Assembly: GCA_944386325.1 (NCBI GenBank) | Contig: CALXAP010000016.1 | Span: 1-46,471 of the forward strand | Source of the DNA: an uncultured Clostridia bacterium | Lineage (GTDB): Bacteria > Bacillota > Clostridia > TANB77 > CAG-508 | Reading direction: 5' to 3' | DNA length: 46,471 bases | Shown: positions 30,363-39,815 of the stretch, piece after piece | How the letters are laid out: each line of letters starts with the position of its first letter | Position numbering within the stretch: the stretch's first letter is position 1 | The notes under the pieces: model-generated | The model's database searches: none | The model's input: only the letters and a program-made list of their open reading frames with translations | Told to the model about the DNA's origin: nothing | Made by a program: the position numbers and the translations under genes

Positions 30363-31712
30363 TTAATATATTTCTAATTGTTGTATGAAAAAATCATCCT
30401 TTTTAGTTGTAAATAAATTCAAATTATTATTTTTCTTTAATATTTTCCTAATCTCCCATAAACCTAATCCAGTATTATTTGGTTTTGTAGAATATGATTT
30501 ATTAAATATTTTTTCTAAATCAATATTTTTCTGTTTATAAGTATTTTCTATAATAAGTAGTTGGCGTGGCTTTTGAGAACTATGATCAAGTTGCATTTTT
30601 ACATTTATAATTTTTTCTGAACATTCATTTGCTGCTTCTATTGCATTATCTAATAATATACCAAGTATTCTGCAAAATTCATATATTTTCATATTTAATG
30701 TATTCAAATCAAGAAATATTTCTAAATTAATTTGTATACCATTAGAATCTGCAAGATGATATTTTGCAGTTAGTAGACTATATATTGCTGGATTATTTAT
30801 AACTGTAGGATTTAGTGCAGTAAGATTATGTACTCTTTGACAATCTACTAATAGTTGTGAATAATATTTATTTAGACCAACTACATCTTTAGTTTGAACA
30901 TATCCACCTATTGATTGAACAATATTATTAAAATCATGTTTAAAACATCTAATGTTATCATATAAGATGGTAAGTGTTTTATTATATAATTCTGATTGTT
31001 CTAAATTCTGTTTAGTTATTTCCAATTGAGTAGTCCTAATTAAACTATAAATGCTAATAGTAAAGTATATAAGCAAAGTAGATGCACTCAAAATAGTAAC
31101 TAATAGAGGAATATTATTACTGTAATAATTAATAATATAGTATTGAAAAGCTATTGAAATAAGACCAAGTATGAATGTAACTATTAATAAAATTTTACTT
31201 TTTAGATTTAATTCATCTAGCAAAGTTATATTAAAATTAAATCTTTTTGTTACATAGTAAATTAAATACATAATAGAGTAAACTATAAACATTACAAATA
31301 ATCTAGAAATAGGAGTATTCATCGCTACTTCTAAAGGTATGTCAAATATAATAATATATAATTTTGCACATATAGGTTCAATTAAAGCTGAAATTAATAA
31401 AGGTAATAATTCTGCGACTATACTTTTTAATAGAGTTGTTTTGAAAATAAAGATTATAAAAATTGGGAGAGCAATCATATTAATAAAGGTACCATATGGA
31501 TTTGGAATATAAGAGCGAGTTACAAATGCTAAAACTGATATAGAAAGAACATAAATTAATTTTTGACTATTATTAGATTTTATATTTAAGATAGTTGTAA
31601 AAAGTAGCATACCTATCAAAGCATCAACGATGATAAAAGGACTACAAATTATATTAGTAAGTATTTCATTTTGTGATGATAAATTATTCCAGATATTTTG
31701 TATTATTTCCAT
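30363..31712 (-). CDS. AgrC-like sensor histidine kinase (GHKL type)
   Basis: 449 residues from ATG 31712 (GGAGG 11 nt upstream). Six or seven membrane segments fill residues 15-230; then the dimerisation helix with the phosphorylated histidine in FKHDFNNIVQSIGGYV, the N box ILLDNAIEAANEC and the glycine-rich NNTGLGLWEIRKIL of the ATPase domain. Architecture matches AgrC/ComD peptide-pheromone receptors. The gene overlaps the end of the regulator gene by 29 nt (regulator first). No agrB/agrD is present nearby, so the signal is unknown. A short AAGTC/GACTT hairpin lies just beyond the stop. Confidence 0.9.
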   Translation of the reverse strand: MEIIQNIWNNLSSQNEILTNIICSPFIIVDALIGMLLFTTILNIKSNNSQKLIYVLSISVLAFVTRSYIPNPYGTFINMIALPIFIIFIFKTTLLKSIVAELLPLLISALIEPICAKLYIIIFDIPLEVAMNTPISRLFVMFIVYSIMYLIYYVTKRFNFNITLLDELNLKSKILLIVTFILGLISIAFQYYIINYYSNNIPLLVTILSASTLLIYFTISIYSLIRTTQLEITKQNLEQSELYNKTLTILYDNIRCFKHDFNNIVQSIGGYVQTKDVVGLNKYYSQLLVDCQRVHNLTALNPTVINNPAIYSLLTAKYHLADSNGIQINLEIFLDLNTLNMKIYEFCRILGILLDNAIEAANECSEKIINVKMQLDHSSQKPRQLLIIENTYKQKNIDLEKIFNKSYSTKPNNTGLGLWEIRKILKKNNNLNLFTTKKDDFFIQQLEIY

Positions 31713-32415
31713 GTTTGTTAATAACCTCCAATAAATTATTTTTGTATTTTGGTCCAATAGAACAAGATATATTATTTTTAAAATATATTTTGTTAATATT
31801 GATTCTTATATCAGAAATTTTATTTATATTTACAATATAAGATTTGTGGCATCTTATAAAATTAGATGGCAAAGAATTTTGAATTTTTGAAAATGAATTA
31901 TATATTTCATATGTTTGGTCAGGACTTATAAAAATAGCTCTCATTCCATCTTTTTTTATATAATAAATATCATCTTCATTTATAAGCATATTCTTAGAAA
32001 CAAGTTTTAAATATTTATTTGAATTATTAGATATATCATTAAATAATCTAATAACTGTTTCTTCAATTTTTTCAAAAGTAATAGGTTTGGGCAGATAATC
32101 AAATGTTTTATACTTATAAGCCATCATAACATATTCTAAATGACCAGTAGTAAAAATTATATAAGTATTTTTGTTATATTTACGTAAGTTTTTAGCAATA
32201 TCAAGTCCAGAAACTTCAGATTTTAAATTAATATCAAGAAGTAAAACATCTATTTTATTATAATTATTTTGTATATAACTCAAAACATCATTTGCACTTG
32301 TTGTTTTAAAAATAATATTAGCATCAAAATTATGTTCTATAAAAATAGATTCTAAGATTTTAGATATTTTATCTAATATGTGCATATTGTCATCGCAAAC
32401 TACAAAATTCAACAT
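31684..32415 (-). CDS. LytTR-family response regulator (AgrA-like)
   Basis: 243 residues from ATG 32415, 5 nt after AAAGGTGAT; a GTG three codons earlier is part of that site and is rejected. Receiver domain with VVCDDN (acidic pocket), VLLLDINLK (phospho-acceptor Asp about 60) and the lysine of FDYLPKPI; then a LytTR DNA-binding domain (YYIKKDGMRAIFISPDQTYE, FIRCHKSYIVNINKI). Encoded with and before the AgrC-like kinase. Its DNA targets were not identified. Confidence 0.92.
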   Translation of the reverse strand: MLNFVVCDDNMHILDKISKILESIFIEHNFDANIIFKTTSANDVLSYIQNNYNKIDVLLLDINLKSEVSGLDIAKNLRKYNKNTYIIFTTGHLEYVMMAYKYKTFDYLPKPITFEKIEETVIRLFNDISNNSNKYLKLVSKNMLINEDDIYYIKKDGMRAIFISPDQTYEIYNSFSKIQNSLPSNFIRCHKSYIVNINKISDIRININKIYFKNNISCSIGPKYKNNLLEVINKHGNNTKYLE

Positions 32416-32576
32416 AAAAATCACCTTTTCTACAATATTCTACAAAGCACAACCCATTACCTTAAATTTCCAATATTAAAAACTATAATCCAAAAATATA
32501 ATATTGTCAATACCTATAATAAAAAAACAAATAATGTAATATTTTTGTAAAATAAGTCTAAAAATTATATTATATA

Positions 32577-32605
32577 TGGCATACATAAAAATTTTATGCT
32601 ATACT
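32577..32605 (+). promoter_or_regulatory. Possible promoter of the DUF350/spermidine-synthase-like operon
   Basis: TATACT at 32600-32605 with a weak -35 (TGGCAT, 32577-32582) 17 nt upstream, 43 nt before the first gene. An imperfect GCATA...TATGC inverted repeat (32579-32599) overlaps it and could bind a regulator. Confidence 0.5.
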
Positions 32606-32648
32606 AATCTTGTAAATAGAGAGAACACCAAAGAAGGAGATATAAATT

Positions 32649-33611
32649 ATGAAGATATCAGGAATAGATAAAGATTTTGTGGATATAATCGAATATTTAA
32701 ATGAGAATGGCTATAAGACTTTTGCTTCATGTGATGGAGTATTAGAACATCATGCTGATGATATAGTAGTTCCAAGCAGTGCATATATTTCATTCTTAAA
32801 AAGCCCTAAAATCATAGATTTAATGGCTCAATTTGCAAAAGACAAAGATAAATTTATAATAAATATAGCAAATAATACATATAAAGAACCATACTATTTA
32901 TATGGTAATATAATAAGTGGGAATAGATATGGAGTATATTTTAAAAATGAGAAAGGTGAATTAACACAATATTTTAAAGATATTATTGAAGGAAAAATAG
33001 TAATACAAGATACAGAAAATGAAAGAAAAAATCTTAAAAAATTAGAAAATGTTTTAGAAGATGAAAATACAAATTTGAATTTTAGTGTTACATTAAATGG
33101 AGAATATGAGCCAGGAATGTTGAAAAAAACAGGAAAAATTAATTCTTTAGCGATTAGCACAAAAGATGATGTAGGTTATGATTATGACATTGAAACATTA
33201 GTTGGTAAATTATCAAAGAAGTATGGAACTGTATACAAAGAAGATGCTTTTTCAGATGAGTTCCCAGAAAAAGAATTTGTTTATGTTAAAAGTTTTTATA
33301 ATGATTGTGAAATCTATTTTACTGATGAACACTTTGACAATATAATTGACCAAATAAATTATGTTAAAAGTATAGAACATGATTTGCCTGTAATAAGCAA
33401 GGATATGTTAAATGATTTTGGAATTATTAAATTCGTAGAAGAAAAAGATGATAATAATAAGAAATTCAATAAAGATGATGTAAAAGATTTAGCAGAAAGT
33501 AGAAATATAAGTAAGATAAAGCAAATATATACAAGACTAAAAGAAGATTTTATAAAACAAAAAAATAAAGTAATAGGAAAAATAAAGGAAGGATTTTCAA
33601 GGGATGAATGA
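32649..33611 (+). CDS. Hypothetical protein, first gene of the DUF350 operon
   Basis: 320 residues, soluble; not recognised. The start ISGIDKDFVDIIEYLNENGY followed by KTFASCDGVLEHH is a small alpha/beta unit with a Cys-Asp and paired histidines, recalling domains that read a short N-terminal 'CDG' motif, but no family can be named. A second alpha/beta region follows (VGYDYDIETLVGKLSKKYGT) and the C-terminus is a basic helix. AAGGAG precedes ATG 32649. Its stop overlaps the next start by 8 nt, so it is coupled to the downstream genes. Confidence 0.8.
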   Translation: MKISGIDKDFVDIIEYLNENGYKTFASCDGVLEHHADDIVVPSSAYISFLKSPKIIDLMAQFAKDKDKFIINIANNTYKEPYYLYGNIISGNRYGVYFKNEKGELTQYFKDIIEGKIVIQDTENERKNLKKLENVLEDENTNLNFSVTLNGEYEPGMLKKTGKINSLAISTKDDVGYDYDIETLVGKLSKKYGTVYKEDAFSDEFPEKEFVYVKSFYNDCEIYFTDEHFDNIIDQINYVKSIEHDLPVISKDMLNDFGIIKFVEEKDDNNKKFNKDDVKDLAESRNISKIKQIYTRLKEDFIKQKNKVIGKIKEGFSRDE

Positions 33612-34026
33612 TATAGCGAATGAAGTTGTATCTGTGCTTAATTATATGGAACAAGATTTAGTTAAAAAGATACCAATAAAATTTTTAGACTTTTTAAAAA
33701 ATCTAGCAAAAGACTCAAATAAAAAAATTAATATAGATTTAAATAAAAGTTTATTAGAACAAAATATTTCAGAAGAAAGTAAAGATTTAATTGGATTGAT
33801 ATATTATAATTATTTAGTAGATGAAAATGAAAAAAAACAAATATTAAAAATATGGTCAAATAATGAAAGGGAATATCAAAAAAATTTAGAAAATAAATAT
33901 AATTTAGATAATATTTTTAAAATTAATTTGGAAAATGAAAATAATAGCGAGTTACCAGTAGTAATAAAAAAGGAAAAATTAATAGATAAAATAATAAAAT
34001 TTATAAAAAATATATTTGCAAAGTAA
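33604..34026 (+). CDS. Hypothetical protein with amphipathic C-terminus
   Basis: 140 residues, largely helical, highly charged; not recognised. Start overlaps the preceding gene by 8 nt; AAGGAAGG lies upstream. The last 20 residues (KLIDKIIKFIKNIFAK) form a basic amphipathic helix that could bind membrane surface, which would fit the membrane genes that follow. No signal peptide or transmembrane segment. Confidence 0.75.
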   Translation: MNDIANEVVSVLNYMEQDLVKKIPIKFLDFLKNLAKDSNKKINIDLNKSLLEQNISEESKDLIGLIYYNYLVDENEKKQILKIWSNNEREYQKNLENKYNLDNIFKINLENENNSELPVVIKKEKLIDKIIKFIKNIFAK

Positions 34027-34061
34027 TTACTTAATAATGTGCTATAAGCAAAGGGGAGAAA

Positions 34062-35081
34062 ATGAAAGAAAAATTAAAAAAGTGGCAAATAATATATATA
34101 GATAATATTAAATATTTAGTTATTAATATGATAGAATTTGAAGAGGATAAAAATATTTGGTATGAATATGAAATAAGAGATGAGCTTGGTAAAAGTAAAA
34201 TTCTATGTATAGAAAATGAAAATGAGTATTATATATATACACCATATTCTGGTGATATAAATGAAAAAGACAGAAATTTAAATATAAATGGTAGAGATTA
34301 TGAGGTTTTAGATGAAGGTACTGCAATAGTAAAAAATTATCTAGGAAATGTAGATGTAGATATTCGTGAACAATGCCAATATATAAACTATATTTCTAAT
34401 GATAAAAAGCACATAATTTCAATAGAAAAATGGGATGATGGAGTAGAGAAAAGTCAAGGTGAATATATAGATAGCAATAGAATAAGAATTACTGATACTA
34501 TAGAAGAGCCAGATGCTAAACAATATAAAAATAATATAAAAGAAAATAAAAAGAAATCTAAAATAGCTATGATAATTATTCCAATTTTAGCTGTTATAGT
34601 AATATTTATAGTAAATATATTTAATAGTAATCCTTTACAAAAATATATAGAAAAAAATTCAAAATATGAATATATAACTTCAATTACTAATAATGTAAAT
34701 CGCAAAAAAGCAAGAGTATATAAATCTTCTTTTTCAACTATTGATGAAACAGTAAAAGATATAATAGATGGTATACCAGAAAAAATAACAAATGTAACAG
34801 ATTCAGCAAATAATACAAATGAAAATGGCATAGGAATACATACTAAAAATGAATTTGCATATGTCTATTTAGAAAATGGTGCTGTATATGTTCAAGTTTC
34901 AGATAAGAAGTATGTAATTAATGGTGGTTCTACATATCATAGTTATTATAGTCCATATTATTATGGAGCATTTAATAGTTCAAATAAAAATAGTGTTTAT
35001 TCAAATTATGCCGACTCTGCTAGACAACAAAGTGTAAATAGTAGAAGAGCTAGTGGTGGAGGTATAAGTTTTGGAAAATAA
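34062..35081 (+). CDS. DUF4178-like single-pass membrane protein
   Basis: 339 residues. N-terminal region WQIIYIDNIKYLVINMIEFE...IWYEYEIRDELG and a second similar unit (ISIEKWDDGVEKSQGEYIDS) fit the DUF4178 pattern (beta-rich, W..YE). One membrane segment (about 168-188, SKIAMIIIPILAVIVIFIVN), then an external part ending in a Tyr/Ser-rich low-complexity tail (YYSPYYYGAFNSSN, RRASGGGISFGK). DUF4178 genes commonly accompany DUF350 and spermidine-synthase-like genes, as here. Function unknown. Confidence 0.75.
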   Translation: MKEKLKKWQIIYIDNIKYLVINMIEFEEDKNIWYEYEIRDELGKSKILCIENENEYYIYTPYSGDINEKDRNLNINGRDYEVLDEGTAIVKNYLGNVDVDIREQCQYINYISNDKKHIISIEKWDDGVEKSQGEYIDSNRIRITDTIEEPDAKQYKNNIKENKKKSKIAMIIIPILAVIVIFIVNIFNSNPLQKYIEKNSKYEYITSITNNVNRKKARVYKSSFSTIDETVKDIIDGIPEKITNVTDSANNTNENGIGIHTKNEFAYVYLENGAVYVQVSDKKYVINGGSTYHSYYSPYYYGAFNSSNKNSVYSNYADSARQQSVNSRRASGGGISFGK

Positions 35082-35096
35082 TAAGGAGGAAGAAAA

Positions 35097-35303
35097 ATGG
35101 GATTGTTATGGATGCAAGTATTAGAAACTTTATTATATGGAGGGTTAGGAATTGTTTTAATGCTTGCAAGTATATATGTTTTTGATTTAATTGTACCTTA
35201 TAATTTTAATAGAGAATTAAAAGAGAAAAATGTAGCAGCAGGTTTTTTAATAGCAGGTATATTTATATCTGTAGCTATTATAATTAGAACAGTTATTATA
35301 TAA
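35097..35303 (+). CDS. DUF350 membrane protein, first copy
   Basis: 68 residues with two membrane helices (LLYGGLGIVLMLASIYVFDL and GFLIAGIFISVAIIIRTVI) joined by the conserved NRELKEKNVAAG loop. DUF350 (YjfL-like) proteins are small, function unproven. AAGGAGG precedes ATG 35097. Adjacent to a second copy, a frequent arrangement. Confidence 0.88.
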   Translation: MGLLWMQVLETLLYGGLGIVLMLASIYVFDLIVPYNFNRELKEKNVAAGFLIAGIFISVAIIIRTVII

Positions 35304-35330
35304 AATATTAATGGAGATAAGGAGGAAAAA

Positions 35331-35540
35331 ATGGATACAATATGGTTTAAATTATTGGAAATAATTATTTATGTTGTAATAGGAATAGTATTTTGTTTTA
35401 TAGGATATAAATTAATTGAATTTAAATTTAGGAAAAGTTTTAAATTAACAGAAGAAGTAGATAATAACAATAAAGCAGTTGGTATAATGTTAGGTGGAAT
35501 GTTTGTAGCTATAGGTATTGTAATGAGTGGTGTATTGTAA
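35331..35540 (+). CDS. DUF350 membrane protein, second copy
   Basis: 69 residues, same plan as the preceding gene: helix ILIIIYVVIGIVFCFIGYKL-type segment, then EEVDNNNKAVGIMLGGMFVA and a second helix. The two copies are clearly diverged, suggesting a hetero-oligomer. AAGGAGG precedes the ATG; the stop is 2 nt before the next gene. Confidence 0.86.
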   Translation: MDTIWFKLLEIIIYVVIGIVFCFIGYKLIEFKFRKSFKLTEEVDNNNKAVGIMLGGMFVAIGIVMSGVL

Positions 35541-35542
35541 AA

Positions 35543-37063
35543 ATGGAAAAACAAAAAGAGAAATTTGATGCTAGATTACTACTCGTAACTACATTATTAA
35601 TTTCTATATGTTCTATTATTTATGAATTAATTATAAGTAGTATAAGCTCATATTTACAAGGTGATAGTATTTTTCAATTTTCTATAACAATAGGTTTGTA
35701 TATGAGTGCTATGGGTATTGGTTCGTATCTGTCTAAATATATAAAAAATGATTTGTTTAATAAATTTATATTTATAGAAATATCAATAGGAGTTTTAGGT
35801 GGATTTTCAAGTTTAATTTTATTTTTAGCAAATATATATACACAGATATATGTATTAATAATGTATTTGCTAATTATTTTAATAGGTGTATTTGTTGGAT
35901 TAGAAATTCCTATACTTACTAGAATTATTGAAAACAATGAAAGTAATGTTAGAGAAAATCTTGCACATATTTTTACTTTTGATTATATAGGTGGATTAAT
36001 TGGTTCAATAGCATTTCCGCTATTACTATTTCCACAAGTAGGATTTATTACAACATCGTTTTTAGTAGGTACAATAAATGTATTTGTAGCAATACTTATA
36101 ATATGGAAATATAAAAAATTTATTATAAACTATAATAGTTTAAGATATTTTTCTGCTTTTATATTTGTTTGTATGATATTGTTTTTATGTTTTGGAGGAG
36201 TTATTACAAAAAATATAGAAAGTGGATTATATAGAGATGATATTATTTTATCTGAACAAACAGAATATCAAAAAATAGTACTAACTAAACATAAAGATGA
36301 TTTAAGATTATTTTTAGATGGTAATTTACAGTTTAGTTCTAAAGATGAATATAGATATCATGAAGCTTTAGTACATATACCTATGATGTATGCACAAAGT
36401 CATGATAGGGTTCTAATTCTTGGAGGAGGAGATGGACTAGCTGTAAGAGAGGTTTTAAAATATGAAGATGTAAAAGAGATTGTATTAGTGGATATAGATA
36501 AGGAAATGACAGATTTATGTGCTAGTAATGAGCAGATATCAAAATTAAATAATAATTCATTAAAAAGTGAGAAGTTAAAAATAATTAATGAAGATGGATA
36601 TATTTTTGTACAGAAAAATGAAGAAAAATTTGATGTAATAATAATAGATTTTCCAGATCCTAATAATGAAAATTTAAATAAATTATATACAAATGTTTTT
36701 TATAATTATATTAAGGCTAATTTAAAAGAGGGCGGTGTAATGGTGTGTCAATCAACTAGTCCATATTATGCAAAAAAATCATTCTGGTGTATTAATAAAA
36801 CTATAAAAAGTCAATTTAATACAGTTATTCCGTATCATTTACAAGTACCATCTTTTGGAGATTGGGGATTTAATTTAGCTTTTAATGGTCAGAATATAAG
36901 AAAAGATTTAAATGTTGAAACAAAATATCTAAATAAGAATAATATAGATACATTATTTTTATTTGGAAATGATGAAATATTATCTATGGATGAAGTAGAA
37001 GAAAATGATATGTTCAAGCCAGTGCTTATTACCTATTATAATAGAGAAGTTCAAAATTGGTAA
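35543..37063 (+). CDS. Membrane-embedded spermidine synthase-like aminopropyltransferase
   Basis: 506 residues. About seven membrane helices (residues 10-215) precede a spermidine-synthase fold: YQKIVLTKHKDDLRLFLDGN, LQFSSKDEYRYHEALVHIPM, SAM site VLILGGGDGLAVREVLKYED, VDIDKEMTDLC, and IIDFPDPNNENLNKLYTNVF in place of the usual DxxDP gate loop. Family members transfer aminopropyl (or related) groups from decarboxylated SAM; the membrane form's acceptor is unknown. No speD is in the window. Start ATG 35543; only 2 nt after DUF350, so co-translated. Confidence 0.88.
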   Translation: MEKQKEKFDARLLLVTTLLISICSIIYELIISSISSYLQGDSIFQFSITIGLYMSAMGIGSYLSKYIKNDLFNKFIFIEISIGVLGGFSSLILFLANIYTQIYVLIMYLLIILIGVFVGLEIPILTRIIENNESNVRENLAHIFTFDYIGGLIGSIAFPLLLFPQVGFITTSFLVGTINVFVAILIIWKYKKFIINYNSLRYFSAFIFVCMILFLCFGGVITKNIESGLYRDDIILSEQTEYQKIVLTKHKDDLRLFLDGNLQFSSKDEYRYHEALVHIPMMYAQSHDRVLILGGGDGLAVREVLKYEDVKEIVLVDIDKEMTDLCASNEQISKLNNNSLKSEKLKIINEDGYIFVQKNEEKFDVIIIDFPDPNNENLNKLYTNVFYNYIKANLKEGGVMVCQSTSPYYAKKSFWCINKTIKSQFNTVIPYHLQVPSFGDWGFNLAFNGQNIRKDLNVETKYLNKNNIDTLFLFGNDEILSMDEVEENDMFKPVLITYYNREVQNW

Positions 37064-37192
37064 ATAAATAGAGTACATATTTAAAATGAAATAATGAAAT
37101 TTTATATAAATTATTATTTTAAAAATTTTCAATTAATATTAAGTCATTAAATAATAATGAAACAATATACTTAAAATAAAGGAGGAAATACT

Positions 37193-38008
37193 GTGAAATT
37201 TAGAAGTGAGTATATTATTGTTTCAATATTATCAATAATGATGGTAGTTTTTACTGTTAGTGTATTAAAAACACAAAATGAAACGGTTTTAGCAAGTGCA
37301 CAAGAGAATAATGGTATGAGTAATGAAAAGATTGAATGGGGAATAAAAAGAGAAAAAGATCATAAACAACCAGATTTAGGAGAAAAAAATAAAAGATATA
37401 TAGATGAAGCAGAAGGAATTGCTATGGGAAATGCGGAAACTAAGAAATTGTATTTAACTTTTGATCAAGGATATGAAGCGGGATATACAGAAAAAATATT
37501 AGAGATATTAAAAGAAAATGATGTAAAAGCAGCATTTTTTATAACTGCACATTATCTGAATTCTGAGCCAGAATTAGTAAAAAAGATGATTGATGATGGG
37601 CATATTGTTGGAAATCATACAGTAAACCATTATAGTATGCCAAGTTTAGATAATGAAAAAATAAAAAAAGAAATTATGGATTTACATCAAGCTGTATATG
37701 AAAAGTTTAATTATGATATGAAGTATATTCGCCCACCAAAAGGTGAATATAGCCAAAGAACCCTTGCTGTATGTAACTCATTAGGATATAAAACAGCAAT
37801 GTGGTCACTTGCATATGATGATTGGGATGAGAAACATCAAAAAGGTGTTGAATATGCAAAGAAAAAAATTTTAGATAATTTGCATTCAGGTGCAGTTATA
37901 TTATTACATGGGAATTCTGTTGATAATATGAATGTTTTGGATTATGTAATTAAAGAGGCAAAAAATCAAGGATATGAATTTAAAAGCTTAGATGAATTTG
38001 AAAGATAA
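37193..38008 (+). CDS. PdaA-type polysaccharide deacetylase
   Basis: 271 residues from GTG 37193 (GGAGG upstream). N-terminal membrane anchor or signal (IIVSILSIMMVVFTVSVL). Catalytic NodB-like motifs: YLTFDQGYEAGYT (the PdaA variant of TFDDG), HTVNHYSMP metal site, RPPKGEYS, and LLHGNS. Related enzymes deacetylate muramic residues of peptidoglycan, needed for spore cortex muramic-delta-lactam in sporulating relatives; the role here is inference. Confidence 0.9.
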   Translation: MKFRSEYIIVSILSIMMVVFTVSVLKTQNETVLASAQENNGMSNEKIEWGIKREKDHKQPDLGEKNKRYIDEAEGIAMGNAETKKLYLTFDQGYEAGYTEKILEILKENDVKAAFFITAHYLNSEPELVKKMIDDGHIVGNHTVNHYSMPSLDNEKIKKEIMDLHQAVYEKFNYDMKYIRPPKGEYSQRTLAVCNSLGYKTAMWSLAYDDWDEKHQKGVEYAKKKILDNLHSGAVILLHGNSVDNMNVLDYVIKEAKNQGYEFKSLDEFER

Positions 38009-38097
38009 ATAGATTAAAATTAATATGTAAATTTTGTCTGTAAACAGTAATCAATTGTGAATTTTGTGTGAAAAAGTCAAAAAAGAGATAAATAAAG

Positions 38098-38147
38098 AAA
38101 AACAATATAAATTAATGAAAAATAATTAAATTTATATTGTTTTTTTG
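38098..38147 (+). terminator. Terminator after the deacetylase gene
   Basis: AAAAACAATATAAATT (38098-38113) pairs with AATTTATATTGTTTTTT (about 38127-38146), ending in a run of T. Confidence 0.85.
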
Positions 38148-38158
38148 TATATAAAATA

Positions 38159-38187
38159 TTGCAAATGTATTTTTTTATTGTTATGAT
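38159..38187 (+). promoter_or_regulatory. Promoter of ftsEX
   Basis: TTGCAA (38159-38164) and TATGAT (38182-38187), spaced 17 nt, 46 nt before ftsE. Confidence 0.7.
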
Positions 38188-38232
38188 AATGTTGAATGAT
38201 AATAAATATATGATATATACAAGGAGAAAACA

Positions 38233-38919
38233 ATGATAGAATTTAAAAATGTTTCAAAAGTATATGATACTGGCACTGTTGCAGTTAAACAGGCTAATTT
38301 TAAAATAGATAAAGGGGATTTTGCTTTTTTAGTTGGAACATCAGGCTCAGGAAAATCTACAATAATAAAAATGATTTTAAAAGAAGAAGAACCTACAAAA
38401 GGTAACATTATAATAAATGGAAAAGATACAACTTTTTTAAAACAAAGTAGAGTGCCATATTTAAGAAGAAGTATGGGCGTTGTTTTCCAAGACTTTAGAT
38501 TATTACCTGATAAAACTGTATACGATAATGTAGCGTTTGCAATGCATGTTGTAAGAGCTACACCAAGACATATTAGAAGACAAGTGCCTATGGTTTTATC
38601 TTTAGTAGGACTAAGTTCAAAAGCAAAGATGTATCCAGAAGAACTTTCAGGAGGAGAACAACAAAGAGTATCACTTGCAAGGGCATTAGTTAATAATCCA
38701 TCTATGATAATTGCAGATGAGCCAACTGGAAATTTAGATCCAGAGACAGCATGGGATATAATGAATTTATTAAATGATATAAATATGAGAGGAACCACTG
38801 TAGTTGTTGCTACACATGCTAAGGATATAGTAGATAGAATGAAAAAAAGAGTAATAGAAATTCATCAAGGAGTTATAGTTAGAGATAATAGAAAAGGTGG
38901 TTATGATCATGAAATATAA
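38233..38919 (+). CDS. ftsE: Cell division ATP-binding protein FtsE
   Basis: 228 residues. Walker A GTSGSGKST, then VVFQDFRLLPDKTVYDNVAF (the FtsE Q-loop), signature LSGGEQQRVSLARALVNNPS and Walker B IIADEPTGNLDPETAWDI. With FtsX it forms an ABC complex that transmits ATP hydrolysis to peptidoglycan hydrolases outside the cell, here probably one of the two M23 proteins encoded next. Confidence 0.96.
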   Translation: MIEFKNVSKVYDTGTVAVKQANFKIDKGDFAFLVGTSGSGKSTIIKMILKEEEPTKGNIIINGKDTTFLKQSRVPYLRRSMGVVFQDFRLLPDKTVYDNVAFAMHVVRATPRHIRRQVPMVLSLVGLSSKAKMYPEELSGGEQQRVSLARALVNNPSMIIADEPTGNLDPETAWDIMNLLNDINMRGTTVVVATHAKDIVDRMKKRVIEIHQGVIVRDNRKGGYDHEI

Positions 38920-39799
38920 TATATTAGGTTATCTAATTGGGGAAGGTTTCAGAAATGTCTTTAAAAATAAAAAATCAACTTTTGCATGTTTAGCTATAAT
39001 GTGTGCTACAATGCTTATTTTTGGAATATTTTTTGTAATAGGAAAAAATATAAGCAATGCAATAGAACAAGTAGAATCTTCTCAAGCAATAGAAGTTTTT
39101 ATAAACAATGATGCAACAGATGAACAAATAGAAAAATTGGGTCAAGAAATATTAGAAATAGATGGAGTAAATACAATACAATTTAAAACAAAAGAGCAAG
39201 CATTAAACCAAATGAAAGAAATATTAAAGAGTGATCAAGATATACTAAATGGTATGTATATATTTCCTCCATCATATATTGTTAAATTAACAGATTTAAA
39301 TTTGAGCTCTCAAGTACAAGACGAAATTAGAAAATTAGATAATGTAAAAAATATAAATAGTAGTGATGAAACAAGTGCAAAATTAGTATCTATAGGAAAT
39401 ACTATAAATATAGTAACTGCAATAATACTTGTATTATTAATATTAATATCAATATTTATAATAGGAAATACAATAAAATTAACAGTACATGCAAGAAGAA
39501 AAGAAATATCAATAATGAAATATATAGGAGCTACAAATAGTTTTATAAGAGCCCCTTTTGTGGTAGAAGGAATTATAATAGGTACTATGGCATCATTAAT
39601 ATCAGTTCTATTAATAGGACTAGCATATAATATGGTTTCAAATAGAATAATAGGTTCATCATTAAATAATATAATTGGATTTAATTTATTAAGCTTTAAT
39701 GAATTGTTTAATTTAATAATAGTGGTATATGTTGCATTAGGAATTGGTATAGGTATATTAGGAAGTGCTATGTCAATGAGAAAATATTTAAAAGTTTAA
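38909..39799 (+). CDS. ftsX: Cell division protein FtsX
   Basis: 296 residues from ATG 38909 (AAAAGGTGG 38892-38900), overlapping the ftsE stop by 11 nt. One N-terminal membrane segment (FACLAIMCATMLIFGIFFVI), an extracellular domain (about 50-160; IEVFINNDATDEQIEKLGQE) that binds a hydrolase, and three C-terminal membrane segments (TAIILVLLILISIFIIGN first). Partner of FtsE. Confidence 0.95.
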   Translation: MKYNILGYLIGEGFRNVFKNKKSTFACLAIMCATMLIFGIFFVIGKNISNAIEQVESSQAIEVFINNDATDEQIEKLGQEILEIDGVNTIQFKTKEQALNQMKEILKSDQDILNGMYIFPPSYIVKLTDLNLSSQVQDEIRKLDNVKNINSSDETSAKLVSIGNTINIVTAIILVLLILISIFIIGNTIKLTVHARRKEISIMKYIGATNSFIRAPFVVEGIIIGTMASLISVLLIGLAYNMVSNRIIGSSLNNIIGFNLLSFNELFNLIIVVYVALGIGIGILGSAMSMRKYLKV

Positions 39800-39815
39800 T
39801 AAGGGGTGTATAAGT

